A DNA stretch of 64,000 nt, taken from the NCBI GenBank assembly GCA_029582265.1, contig CM055822.1:2973057-3037056 (forward strand), read 5' to 3'. Below are positions 1 to 10,134 of this stretch, piece after piece. Origin of the DNA: Zoroaster sp. YZ-2022. Taxonomy: Eukaryota > Echinodermata > Asteroidea > Forcipulatida > Zoroasteridae. The notes beneath the pieces were generated by a model. It saw only the letters and a list, made by a program, of their open reading frames with translations. It had not been told where the DNA came from and did no database searches. Each line of letters starts with the position of its first letter. Within the stretch, counting starts at the first letter, position 1. A program made the position numbers and the translations under genes.

Positions 1-1937
1 GGAGAGTCAAGGTCCAAGTGAACAACTTCCAAAATACAGACACTGACAAAAACCTAAAAACTAGATCTGGATTATCAGATTTTGTCACTTCAGTTCAGAC
101 ATCTTCACAATTTGAAGTTGGGCCTTGTAACACAAACAGGGGTAGAATGCCAGTCATTGCAGGGGAGGCATTCACAGCAGAGGAGCACGTCGATGCTGCT
201 CACAGCATGATTGCTTTAACATCTCAGGAAAACCAAGCTGAAATTGTGAACACTGTTTCATCTATCTCAAGTCCTCTTGAAAAGGGTGTCACTGAAAAGC
301 TGTCAGTGTTAACTCGGGAATCATATTTAAGTCCTGCAAGAAGTAAACTTCTACAGACGATAGATGTTGAGCGAGTGTCTTGCAAGAAATTGCCATTGCC
401 CATTCAGGAAGCTTGTATAGCCCTACAGGTTGAAATTGAAAATGTAATTGAAAGAGTGCCTCCAATAACCTCAGAGTTAAACATTGAAAATGAAGAAGAC
501 ATCCTAAAAATCCCAAAACGAAGTGAGTTTATTCAAGAAGAACAAATGAATAACAATACAGAAAATGCATCTGCTTTTAAAAGAAAAATACTCATTTCAG
601 AGACGATGGGAAGTGACTCTTTGAAAGGAGCAAAGCGACCTTGCAAATGTGAAAAGAGTCCACATTATGAGAAAGATATCTCCCAGCCAAACACTAATAC
701 TCAATCTGTGATTGAAGGACAAGAAAAGTCTTCTGGTGAGCCAGAAGGAGTGTTAGAGGAGACTTTCATTCCACTGGATATGTTCTCCGAGGAGGACAGT
801 GTTGTGAAGTTCTTCATGAACATCATTGAAGACAGTTCTGTGCCTTTCCAGTGCAAGCTGTGCAGCAAGAATTATGAAAGCTACGACTCTTTGAAGCGGC
901 ATCTACAGACCCATTTGGTGCACAACTCCTTCCGTTGTCCCCTGTGTAAGGACTGCTTTGAGTCTCTGGACAGCCTCAAATTCCATATTCAGGAGCATTA
1001 CGAAGAGTCATACAGCTGCTCTGGTTGCTCTGCCTTCTTTTACAACAAGAGTGATCTTCACGCACATTATAGAGAGTCGCATACAGCCCTGAAGGAGTTC
1101 ACATGTGATCTGTGCAACATGACTATTTCTGGTCAGGCTGAGTACGTCGGCCACCGTGAAACGGTCCACAGTGAGAAGTCTCTTGTTAGATGTACGCACT
1201 GCGGGGAACAGTTCAGCAATACAAACATGTTGCTGCTGCATACTCTGAGCTGTTCATTGCGCAAGATGCGGTGCTGCAAGGAATGCAACTTCTCGGCCGA
1301 GACGGCGCAGAGCCTCCAGGACCATGTGAGAGACTCTCACCTCAGGGCCAAGTTCTACAAGTGCACCCTCTGCGATTACAAATCCTCTGCCAAGAACGGG
1401 ATCAAGAACCACATGAAGTTCCATGCCACGGAGAGACCGTACAAGTGCCAACTTTGCAGCTTCATGGGCGCGTACCCACAGAGCCTCCGGTCTCACATGA
1501 GGATGCACAACCAACCAGACTGGCGCCCTGACTGCCTTCCATCAGAGCTTCCTGAGCAGTACATGTGCAAGTTGTGCTGTTACACCTGCAACTACCTTCC
1601 TTCCCTGAAGTCTCACATGTGGCGCCATGCCAGTGATCCTAACTACAGCTATAAAGGTGATCAGGATTCTGGCACCGACATGCCAACTGTGGACAGCAGC
1701 TCTGCCCAAGCCATGGCAGAAGCCTCCCAGCAACAGGGTACATCTACACAGAGCAACCAAGCCACTCAAAGCCTACAGCAAGGGTCAGAGGTCAAGTGTA
1801 ATGTGGTGACCTTTTGCTGCCAAGAGTGTGGTCTTCAAAGCACAGACAGAGACATACTTGTGGACCATCTTAAAACACACCTTCCTCAGGAGATGATAGA
1901 TGCAGACAAACATTCAAAAGAAGAAATAAAGAAATGA
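1..1937 (+). CDS. ZNF507: ZNF507-like C2H2 zinc-finger protein, C-terminal part (5' partial)
   Basis: The frame is open from the window edge (first whole codon at 3) to TGA at 1935-1937. No true start is visible: the GTG at 18 is an ordinary in-frame codon, so this is the 3' end of a larger coding region. Counting from 18, residues 1 to about 275 are polar and acidic with no fold I recognise. Ten finger units follow from about residue 277 to 630. Most are C-x2-C...H-x3-5-H; the fifth ends in Cys (C2HC). The last three match vertebrate ZNF507 in order: a CDY-type finger, a finger whose helix reads SLKSHMWRHASD, then after a Ser/Gln-rich spacer a final isolated finger starting FCCQECG. Human ZNF507 ends with the same SLKSHMW-type finger, a spacer and a lone FCC finger. 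Fingers known from the N-terminal half of ZNF507 would lie upstream. Role: nuclear, probable DNA binding; the family is poorly characterised. The assignment comes from remembered family sequence, not a search. Confidence 0.8.
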   Translation, partial: RVKVQVNNFQNTDTDKNLKTRSGLSDFVTSVQTSSQFEVGPCNTNRGRMPVIAGEAFTAEEHVDAAHSMIALTSQENQAEIVNTVSSISSPLEKGVTEKLSVLTRESYLSPARSKLLQTIDVERVSCKKLPLPIQEACIALQVEIENVIERVPPITSELNIENEEDILKIPKRSEFIQEEQMNNNTENASAFKRKILISETMGSDSLKGAKRPCKCEKSPHYEKDISQPNTNTQSVIEGQEKSSGEPEGVLEETFIPLDMFSEEDSVVKFFMNIIEDSSVPFQCKLCSKNYESYDSLKRHLQTHLVHNSFRCPLCKDCFESLDSLKFHIQEHYEESYSCSGCSAFFYNKSDLHAHYRESHTALKEFTCDLCNMTISGQAEYVGHRETVHSEKSLVRCTHCGEQFSNTNMLLLHTLSCSLRKMRCCKECNFSAETAQSLQDHVRDSHLRAKFYKCTLCDYKSSAKNGIKNHMKFHATERPYKCQLCSFMGAYPQSLRSHMRMHNQPDWRPDCLPSELPEQYMCKLCCYTCNYLPSLKSHMWRHASDPNYSYKGDQDSGTDMPTVDSSSAQAMAEASQQQGTSTQSNQATQSLQQGSEVKCNVVTFCCQECGLQSTDRDILVDHLKTHLPQEMIDADKHSKEEIKK

Positions 1938-2752
1938 GGGTGAATGAAATCACCAAAAAAATTCTATAATTTACATATATATATTTTAAATTAGATGAGG
2001 TGCATCTATTCAAAAAATGTACTTGGTGTTCCAGATTTTTATCTTTAAATTGTATTGAAAGCATTCATAACGACATACATTTATCAATTGTGGTCATTCA
2101 TGCAAAATTTAATTATATGTGGAAATTTTATAATCTTTATCTATTTTCAGTTATTTATCGAACACACTGGAGGTAAAGTTGTGTACGTGTCAAATTTACC
2201 TTGAAAATTATTTTGTTATTTGATTTTTTTTATTTGTACTGAAGATGCAAACTTTTACAAAAGACAGCCAATCAAAAAATAAAGCAAAATGGCCAGTAGA
2301 CTTGAACATTAGAAAAAGACATTTAAAATTAACTTACTCAAATGTTTGTTTTCCAGCAGAGCCAAGTACAGTATATGGGCCATATAACTTTTTTGGGAAA
2401 AAAGAGGAAAAACTACACATTTCTAGCCAATCAAAACTCAATATCACTAATATGGTAAAATCATAAGATTTCTACTAAGACATATGTCACAAGCATGGAA
2501 AAGGGTACACTGTATATTTTTGCTCACACCTTTGTACATATTTTAAAATAGTATATAATGAACCATAGCTTGCAGGGTTGAGTGATGTTTGAAGAATTCT
2601 TTCTTATCGGTGTTGAGCTATTTTACTGGTCATTTCTGGAATTTTGTTTGTTCATAATTAGAGCATTGCTCATTTCAGAAATTTGATATTCACACCAAAA
2701 CAAATTATTAGAAGCTTCATTTAGCAGTTTTTTAGTGCCCAAGTGAATTAAT
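1938..2752 (+). other. Probable 3' UTR and downstream flank of the ZNF507-like gene
   Basis: AT-rich sequence after the stop codon with no coding similarity. A canonical AATAAA hexamer lies at 2278-2283, about 340 bases after the stop, and is the best candidate polyadenylation signal. The short reading frames here are not supported. Confidence 0.4.
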
Positions 2753-4988
2753 TTATACATGTATTTACATGCATGTACCTAGTCAGTTTCTCTTGTACTG
2801 TTAATGTATTTATACATGTATTTACATGCATGTACCTAGTCAGTTTCTCTTGTACGTGTACATGTACTTACATGTATACATGTATTTATACATGCATGTA
2901 CCTAGTCAGTTTCACTTGTACGTGTACATGTACTTATACATGTATTTACATGCATGTACCTAGTCAGTTTCTCTTGTACGTGTACATGTACTTATACATG
3001 TATTTACATGCATGTACGTAGTCAGTTTCTCTTGTACGTGTACATGTACTTATACATGTATTTACACATGTATTTACATGCACGTACCTAGTCAGTTTCT
3101 CTTGTACGTGTACATGTACTTATACATGTATTTATACATGCATGTACCTAGTCAGTTTCACTTGTACGTGTACATGTACTTATACATGTATTTACATGCA
3201 TGTACCTAGTCAGTTTCTCTTGTACGTGTACATGTACTTATACATGTATTTACATGCATGTACCTAGTCAGTTTCTCTTGTACGTGTACATGTACTTATA
3301 CATGTATTTACATGCATGTACCTAGTCAGTTTCTCTTGTACGTGTACATGTACTTATACATGTATTTATACATGCATGTACCTAGTCAGTTTCACTTGTA
3401 CGTGTACATGTACTTATACATGTATTTACATGCATGTACCTAGTCAGTTTCTCTTGTACGTGTACATGTACTTATACATGTATTTACATGCATGTACCTA
3501 GTCAGTTTCTCTTGTACGTGTACATGTATTTATACATGTATTTACATGCATGTACCTAGTCAGTTTCTCTTGTACTGTTAATGTATTTATACATGTATTT
3601 ACATGCATGTACCTAGTCAGTTTCTCTTGTACGTGTACATGTATTTATACATGTATTTACATGCATGTACCTAGTCAGTTTCTCTTGTACGTGTACATGT
3701 ACTTATACATGTATTTACATGCATGTACCTAGTCAGTTTCTCTTGTACATGTACGTGTACATGTACTTATACATGTATTTACATGCATGTACCTAGTCAG
3801 TTTCTCTTGTACGTGTACATGTACTTATACATGTATTTACATGCATGTACCTAGTCAGTTTCTCTTGTACGTGTACATGTAGGTAAAACTTGTAGCTTTG
3901 CATGGTGAGGATGATAAGTAAGACTAATTGCGGTGACACCATGTGGAATCTCAATTGAGTAGTACATGTACTTATACATGTATTTACATGCATGTACCTA
4001 GTCAGTTTCTCTTGTACGTGTACATGTACTTATACATGTATTTACATGCACGTACCTAGTCAGTTTCTCTTGTACGTGTACATGTATTTATACATGTATT
4101 TACATGCATGTACCTAGTCAGTTTCTCTTGTACGTGTACATGTACTTATACATGTATTTACATGCATGTACCTAGTCAGTTTCTCTTGTACGTGTACATG
4201 TACTTATACATGTATTTACATGCATGTACCTAGTCAGTTTCTCTTGTGTACATGTACTTATACATGTATTTACATGCATGTACCTAGTCAGTTTCTCTTG
4301 TACGTGTACATGTATTTATACATGTATTTACATGCACATACCTAGTCAGTTTCTCTTGTACGTGTACATGTACTTATACATGTATTTACATGCACGTACC
4401 TAGTCAGTTTCTCTTGTACGTGTACATGTACTTATACATGTATTTACATGCACGTACCTAGTCAGTTTCTCTTGTACGTGTACATGTACTTATACATGTA
4501 TTTACATGCACGTACCTAGTCAGTTTCTCTTGTACGTGTACATGTACTTATACATGTATTTACATGCGTACCTAGTCAGTTTCTCTTGTACATGTACTTA
4601 TACATGTATTTACATGCATTAGTCAGTTTCTCTCGTGTACATATTTATAAATGTATTTACATGTACCTAGTCAGTTTCTCTTGTACGTGTACATGTATTT
4701 ATACATGTATTTACATGCATGTACCTAGTCAGTTTCTCTTGTACGTGTACATGTACTTATACATGTATTTACATGCACGTACCTAGTCAGTTTCTCTTGT
4801 ACGTGTACATGTACTTATACATGTATTTACATGCACGTACCTAGTCAGTTTCTCTTGTACGTGTACATGTATTTATACATGTATTTACATGCATGTACCT
4901 AGTCAGTTTCTCTTGTACATGTACGTGTACATGTACTTATACATGTATTTACATGCATGTACCTAGTCAGTTTCTCTTGTACATGTAG
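2753..4988. repeat. 58-bp satellite array, roughly 37 units
   Basis: Head-to-tail copies of a 58-bp unit containing CCTAGTCAGTTTCTCTTGTA followed by alternating ACATGTA and TTATACATG words. The register is kept almost throughout, with small variants: CATGCATG or CATGCACG, TCTCTT or TCACTT, and occasional 8-bp length changes. The unit is rich in self-complementary ACATGT and GCATGC words. One foreign insertion, an inverted S150 fragment, interrupts the array at 3880-3963. Apparent reading frames inside are by-products of the repeat. Confidence 0.95.
3880..3963 (-). mobile_element. S150 fragment inside the 58-bp satellite
   Basis: The reverse complement matches the 3' two-thirds of S150: the CTACTCAATTGAGATTCCAC segment, CACCGCAATTAGTCTTACTT, and the CACCATGCAAAGCTACAAG tail. 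The hammerhead-like 5' part is absent. Satellite sequence resumes directly on both sides. Confidence 0.85.
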
Positions 4989-5005
4989 CTTATGCAAATA
5001 AGTCT

Positions 5006-5312
5006 CCAGTTTCAGGTCACTGTGCGTGTCTCCTCAGACCCGCGCATCTGCATTTTTAGGTTTTTTGGCTAAAATTGCTGGATTGATTGGAATTCTGCCG
5101 TGCTGTGTTTTAAATGACTTTCACATATGAACATTTGCCCAATTTCGGAGGCCTCTCTTAGCCACCATACTTTGTTTATGGGAAATTTGGTCTGGTTCCA
5201 ATAAATGTATATATATACATGTATCACATATTATTTTACTGGTTGTCAAAACATGCGTCATGGCACCGATTTTGAAGCTGACCTATGAACAGAAACCGGA
5301 AACATTTAAAAA
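5006..5312 (+). mobile_element. Dispersed TIR repeat D5, longest copy
   Basis: It begins near CTCCAGTTTCAGGTC and ends near GACCTATGAACAGAAACCGG, which are imperfect inverted copies of each other. Other copies are a reverse one at 41392-41650, a short deletion derivative at 18960-19106 and a 3' fragment at 6643-6692. It has no coding capacity and is probably a non-autonomous DNA element. Confidence 0.7.
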
Positions 5313-6507
5313 AAAAAATTGTGACAGGATCCTCCATACAGTCTGTACATGTTGATGTATGGATTATAAATCCAAGCTTCTAAATTTTTTGAGAGATATA
5401 AATCATTTACATGTATTTGTTATCCTTTCCCTATAAAATAATAATGTTTCCAATGAACAGTGATAAAAAATTACTGGTAAAATAGCAAACAACACTGCCA
5501 GTATTTATCTTGTCTAATATCTGTGTACATGTACATACTTTTCTTGCTTTTAAGCTCCATTTGTTTTCCACCCTTCAAGATACTTGTGTGTCATTTTTTT
5601 TCAGAATTTCTTTTATTTATATATCAATTTCTCTGTTAAAACAACAGCGTTTACCAAAAAATGAAATGACAACTCTAATATTGGAGGTACGAAATGGTAC
5701 TAAAGACACTAATTCCACCACGGAAACCTTCAAATCCTTCTTTAAAAAAATAAGATACTATATGTTCCTTTTTACCAATTTGCATTTAAGGTCAAAATTG
5801 GGAACAATTTAATCCAATTTGCCAAAATTAATTTCATGTCATAACGTGCTGCAGTTAGGTATGTGTGCTATTTTTTAACAATGTCAATTTGTTTATATTT
5901 ATTCACTTTATTATAATCACTAAATTTGTATTTATTGCATGCGTTATTATATTCAGAATGTTTTGAAGACACTGCCTGTATGTTTTGTAATACAAACTTA
6001 TTGTAAGTTGAGATCAATGTAATTTTTAATGTCTTGATTCCTAACACACAAGTCGGAATTGGCATGTCCAAATTAGACTGGTGGTTTTCAATCTTTTTAA
6101 GTGAAGATTTTTCTAAAGGTGGTCAGGGAACTAGACGGGTAGCGATACGGTGTATTGAGAGTGCAATGGTTTTGACCATCCAGAAAATCAAAATACTGAC
6201 AACATTTTAGTTTTCCAATCCCAGTTCACTGAAGAATATCAACTGCTATTACTTTTGTGGTTTTGTATAATGGATGTAGAAAACTTGATATCACATATTT
6301 GAAAACAAATATGGTGTCTCCCACACTTGGTCTTCTATATTTACTGCACATTTTGTTCTAAGACTTTTAGTTAAAGCTCAGGGTTGTGATTTGTAATATT
6401 CACAAAATGCTTATTAGGAGAGTATTTTAAAGAACCTTATTTTTCTATAATTATAGGTTATAGTTAGTTCATTAGCGCTGTTTTAGGCTGGATGTTGTAA
6501 ATTCTCA
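5313..6507. other. AT-rich intergenic sequence
   Basis: No gene, RNA or clear repeat was recognised. The 100-codon frame at 5510-5812 has no motif and biased AT-rich composition and is not supported as coding. Confidence 0.5.
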
Positions 6508-6628
6508 GGCCTGGAATTTCATTCTTGTTGGGGCAAGGCCACTTTTCCTTAATAAAAAGCATTTTCTTTATAATATTTTTAGGGAACTAAGGCCAGGAAG
6601 TCCATGGTATCCATGAAATTCCAGACCT
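6508..6628. mobile_element. Small hAT-like MITE
   Basis: TIRs CAGGCCTGGAATTTCAT and ATGAAATTCCAGACCTG bound about 120 bp. The CAGG start and the relation to longer elements at 38055-38294 and 52643-53226 suggest a hAT-type family. The flanking 8-bp duplication is not clean. Confidence 0.5.
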
Positions 6629-6642
6629 GAATTCCTTTTAAT

Positions 6643-6692
6643 GCATGCTACGTCGATTTTGAAGCTGACCTAGGACCAGAAACCTTTTTATT
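6643..6692 (+). mobile_element. D5 3' fragment followed by a T-rich tract
   Basis: It contains CGATTTTGAAGCTGACCTA and GGACCAGAAACC, as at the 3' end of D5 at 5312. A (TTTA)-like low-complexity tract runs on to about 6750. Confidence 0.7.
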
Positions 6693-6750
6693 TTTTTATT
6701 TTTTATTTATTTTTTTATTTAATTTATTTTTATTTATTTTATTTTTTGGG

Positions 6751-7235
6751 GGGTGGCCTTCAGCTTGGTTAATAATTCATGCAAACCAAAATTCTACTAA
6801 ATTTGCAGTGAATGATACGCACAAGTTGAAATGGGTTCAACTTCTGCAAATCATTCGTGCGATTGTCAGTTTTTGGCGTCTCAATTCGCTTTGTGTTTGC
6901 ATTTGTGTGATTATAAACCATCATTTATTTACTTATTTAATTAACAAAATAAAATGGCTGCTTTGTGGTGAAGGTCAGTTAATAATAGAAAATTGAAATA
7001 TGAAAAAAATGCCCAATTTTTTTAGGACAGGGTTATTCTAGTTTGGTTGTTTTCAGCCTTAGTTTGTATTGTATTAAATTTAAGTTTCATATCTTTGTTT
7101 TACAGGTCTTGTTGTTTTCACTAAGTTTTCTTTGTGTGTAGTAAGTGATTGAAATTAAAAATGCACAGTAATTAATTGAAAAATGTTTAGATATTCAAGA
7201 TTTATCGGCATTATTAAAACAATTTCTCATCTTTA
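6751..7235. other. AT-rich intergenic sequence
   Basis: No feature recognised. Confidence 0.4.
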
Positions 7236-7558
7236 AAGGGAAGGTACAGCATTAGTATTTGGTAATGTACATTCACCCAAATATTATCATAAAAATAACC
7301 TGGGAAAGTTTCATAATACTGAATTGGTGCTCATATCTTTAAAGAAAACAATTAAAAATTGTTACTTTTAAGATTTGTTGTTTTACCAAATCTGACATGA
7401 CAATCTGACAGATTTTTCTCCAAGATGAGATACTTCAAAGGAAATCATTTCTCATGATAATTAGTATGGGTACCAAATTAACACCAAGGTTTTAGATAAT
7501 AATTCATTGATTTGATAATCTGGTAAATATTATTGTTGTATCATCCCTTCCTCATAAA
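7236..7558 (+). mobile_element. K7 TIR element, near full-length copy
   Basis: The 5' end AAAGGGAAGGTACAGCATTA and 3' end TTGTTGTATCATCCCTT are inverted copies (AAGGGA-TGATACAACA when reversed). The interior has the K7 landmarks: a TCTCATGATAATTAG segment and a TTTTAGATAATAATTCATTG segment near the 3' end. The same element in tandemly amplified form gives the 81-bp arrays. There is no reading frame. Confidence 0.7.
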
Positions 7559-8015
7559 TGTAGTTACCTTTTAGAATCAACATTTTTTGGTGCTTATTCT
7601 TGTAGATTGGTAGTTTATAAAAATTCATGTAAATATTTTACCTGTAAATTATCTATTTTGTTTGCCTATTTACCTTCATTTAGGTATTTTTATTTTTTTT
7701 AAATTTGTTTTGCTGGTTTTGATCAGGTTATGTAGGTTTCAAGGCCCAAACATTCAGATTGGGGAAGTTAAACAATCATGTAAACATTCTCAAGTATGAC
7801 TGTTTTAATGCCAGGGGTGTACCAGGGGTGTAGACCATACCAGGGGTATTTCATGGCAGGCAGCACTGTTTATGTATATACATAGTTTTTATTTAATTTG
7901 ATTTCCACATTACATTAAGCATGGATAACTTATACAGAGGAATAAGACTAGAAATGTAATAATGCCTTGCATCAAAATACCAACAAATAAATATTAATAA
8001 TACAATTGTTAGTTA

Positions 8016-8130
8016 GTTGTAACCTCCAGTTCTTTTCAGAACTAATTACTCCTCAATTGAGAATTCAAATGGTGTCGCCGCAAATAGTCTTTACTTATCC
8101 TCTTCATCATGCAAAGATACAAGTTTTAAT
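8016..8130 (+). mobile_element. S150 copy, 5'-truncated and diverged
   Basis: It starts at GTTGTAACCTCCAGTTCTTT and runs through the CTCAATTGAG hairpin to the ATGCAAAGATACAAGTTTTA tail. The hammerhead-like segment is missing. Confidence 0.85.
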
Positions 8131-9466
8131 TATTTGTTAAATATCGCCTCAAAGATGTCATTCTTTCTGCCATAGAATACTGTACAAGTGTGTGACGCAT
8201 CTACTGACAGGGAGGATATACCATGTCACACATGACACCATTTTGTTTACAAAAGAACCCATAAATTCATGGGTGGCAACAGGAAATCTTTTTTTTTTTA
8301 AATATTAAGAAAATTGTCAATGGATAATATAAAAGATAAACAAAAATGTGTGAAAATATGATGCAGTTATAGTTACACAATTTTTACAAAGTCCTAAAAA
8401 AAATTAATTCATCCTTTGCAAGCAGCTCGAGCACCAATTCCCCTTATTTTTACACGGATACACCAAATGCGTTTATGAGAGATTTCATGTGCGAGTTGTT
8501 TAAATGTTAACTTAAAAAATGAACACGTATTTGATTGACTATGTGTTAAAATTTAATGATTGTTTGTTTTAAAAAATGTAAATGAGAAACAAGTTGCCTC
8601 ACTAATAAATTAATCAAGTGCATGAAATTTGTTATGTTGTTTAATATTTAGTTTCTAGATTTCTAAAGACTCAAGATAAATAAGACATTAATAATGTATC
8701 TGATCGGCCACTCCAAAACCCCAATACATTTTATCCTATTTCAACAATAAAAAGTGTCATAATTAATATATGACAGGACACACCATAATCCATAAACCAA
8801 TGTTTATAAGACAGCAGACCAATACACTGTACATACATTTGTACACGTACAAATGTACGCATTTTTGTCGATCAGTAACAGTTCAAGCACGTGTGTTTTG
8901 TTTACATGCTGTAAAAGGCTATGTCTGGGCTAATTAGGTCATCTGACATGCGTAGTTAGTTCATTGACGGAAGTCTGGCAGTGTGGGATGCTGTGAGTAC
9001 GAAGTGAAGTGTGTTGCCGAGCTCAAACATTTCAAGAAAGAGTCCAAAAACTCCAAGTGGAACCTCAGAATGAATACTTTAAATGGTGGACAGGCCCATC
9101 TTGCAGTCCAGCGTAAGTGCGCTCTTCGGAATGGTAAACAGGCTGGTATCCTAAACAAAAACTAAAATCGCTTGTAGTTCCAATCGTCCAGTTTCCGGAC
9201 AGTATTTTTCTATCATCAGGTCTTATCTCCCTTGTTACTACAAACATGGATACCTCCATGCTACAAATGACAAAACAGTAACGTTACTAATGTTAATGTT
9301 ACTAGCCTTCGCCTATGAATCCCCCCCCCCCCGCAGGGGCTCGTATTCCAGGGGGACAGGGGTATAAATCATGTCTCCATATATTCTGTCAAATGCAATA
9401 ACGGTATAATAGCCCCCCCCAACAAAAAAAAATAATAATAATAATACTAGGCCTAATCCCATTCTC
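8131..9466. other. Intergenic sequence
   Basis: Mostly AT-rich with no gene found. It contains a short palindromic patch near 8838-8862 (ACATTTGTACACGTACAAATGT) and a C-run at about 9320-9333. Two short overlapping frames around 8961-9259 lie on opposite strands and have no recognisable motif. Confidence 0.4.
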
Positions 9467-9580
9467 CTGAGGACAATCAACTAATTACTACTCAATTGAG
9501 AAATTCACATGGTGTCACTGCAATTACTTTCCTTCCTCCATGGTCTTATCCTCACCATGCAAAGCTACAAGTTTTACTTT
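9467..9580 (+). mobile_element. S150 copy with internal deletion
   Basis: CTGAGGACAATCA joins directly to ACTAATTACTACTCAATTG, so the stem II hairpin and the second hairpin are lost. The tail CACCATGCAAAGCTACAAG is intact. Its end is the integration target of the 3260-bp element that follows. Confidence 0.85.
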
Positions 9581-9979
9581 AGGCAGTGGATATTTTACCG
9601 GCGACGGTAAATTGAACCGAAACGCTATTTTACCGGTGGTGTTCTCTGATTGGTCAGTACTGTTGACGTCATCCGCTACTGAGCTTTGCGTGCTTCGCAT
9701 GCGATCGCATGCGTGTTTGTTGTATATGACATACGACGATCGCTACTCTGGAAAAAATGGCGACTCACGCGGCTGAGTGTAATATTCACGTAATGTGTGC
9801 CGCCCGGGTGTGCCTGTAATTCGTCCACACGAGATCTTTTCAGCCGGTTAATCGGCCCACCACAGCACGTTCTTGCTGGGTTTTTTTTGGTTTTTTTGTT
9901 TTTACCCATGGGAAAATCTCTGCATATCTGGATGCTCCGCCAATCATCACATTGAACGTTTGTATATTCCATGCTACAC

Positions 9980-10134
9980 AACCATAATTGCTTCTCTCCA
10001 CCCAGGGGTTAAATGGGTACCTGTGAGGGCAGAGTTGGTTGATTAGCCCTATATGTGCTGTAATGGCAGCAATTGAGCTGTATACTCCCCAGGGAGCTGA
10101 GATGGTTTCAGGAATGATTTATGAGCCTTATGAG
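9980..10134 (+). mobile_element. tRNA-derived SINE body, left piece
   Basis: It matches the body of the full SINE at 24418-24780: ATAATTGCTTCTCTCCACCC, TTAAATGGGTACCTGTGA, CAATTGAGCTGTATACTCCC. It ends at TTATGAG (10128-10134), where another insertion begins; the SINE resumes at 12407. Confidence 0.8.

Noticed and set aside
2773..4786. Cys/Thr/Tyr-rich repeat proteins
   Set aside because: They are translations of the 58-bp satellite, with no start context and no conservation between units beyond DNA identity.
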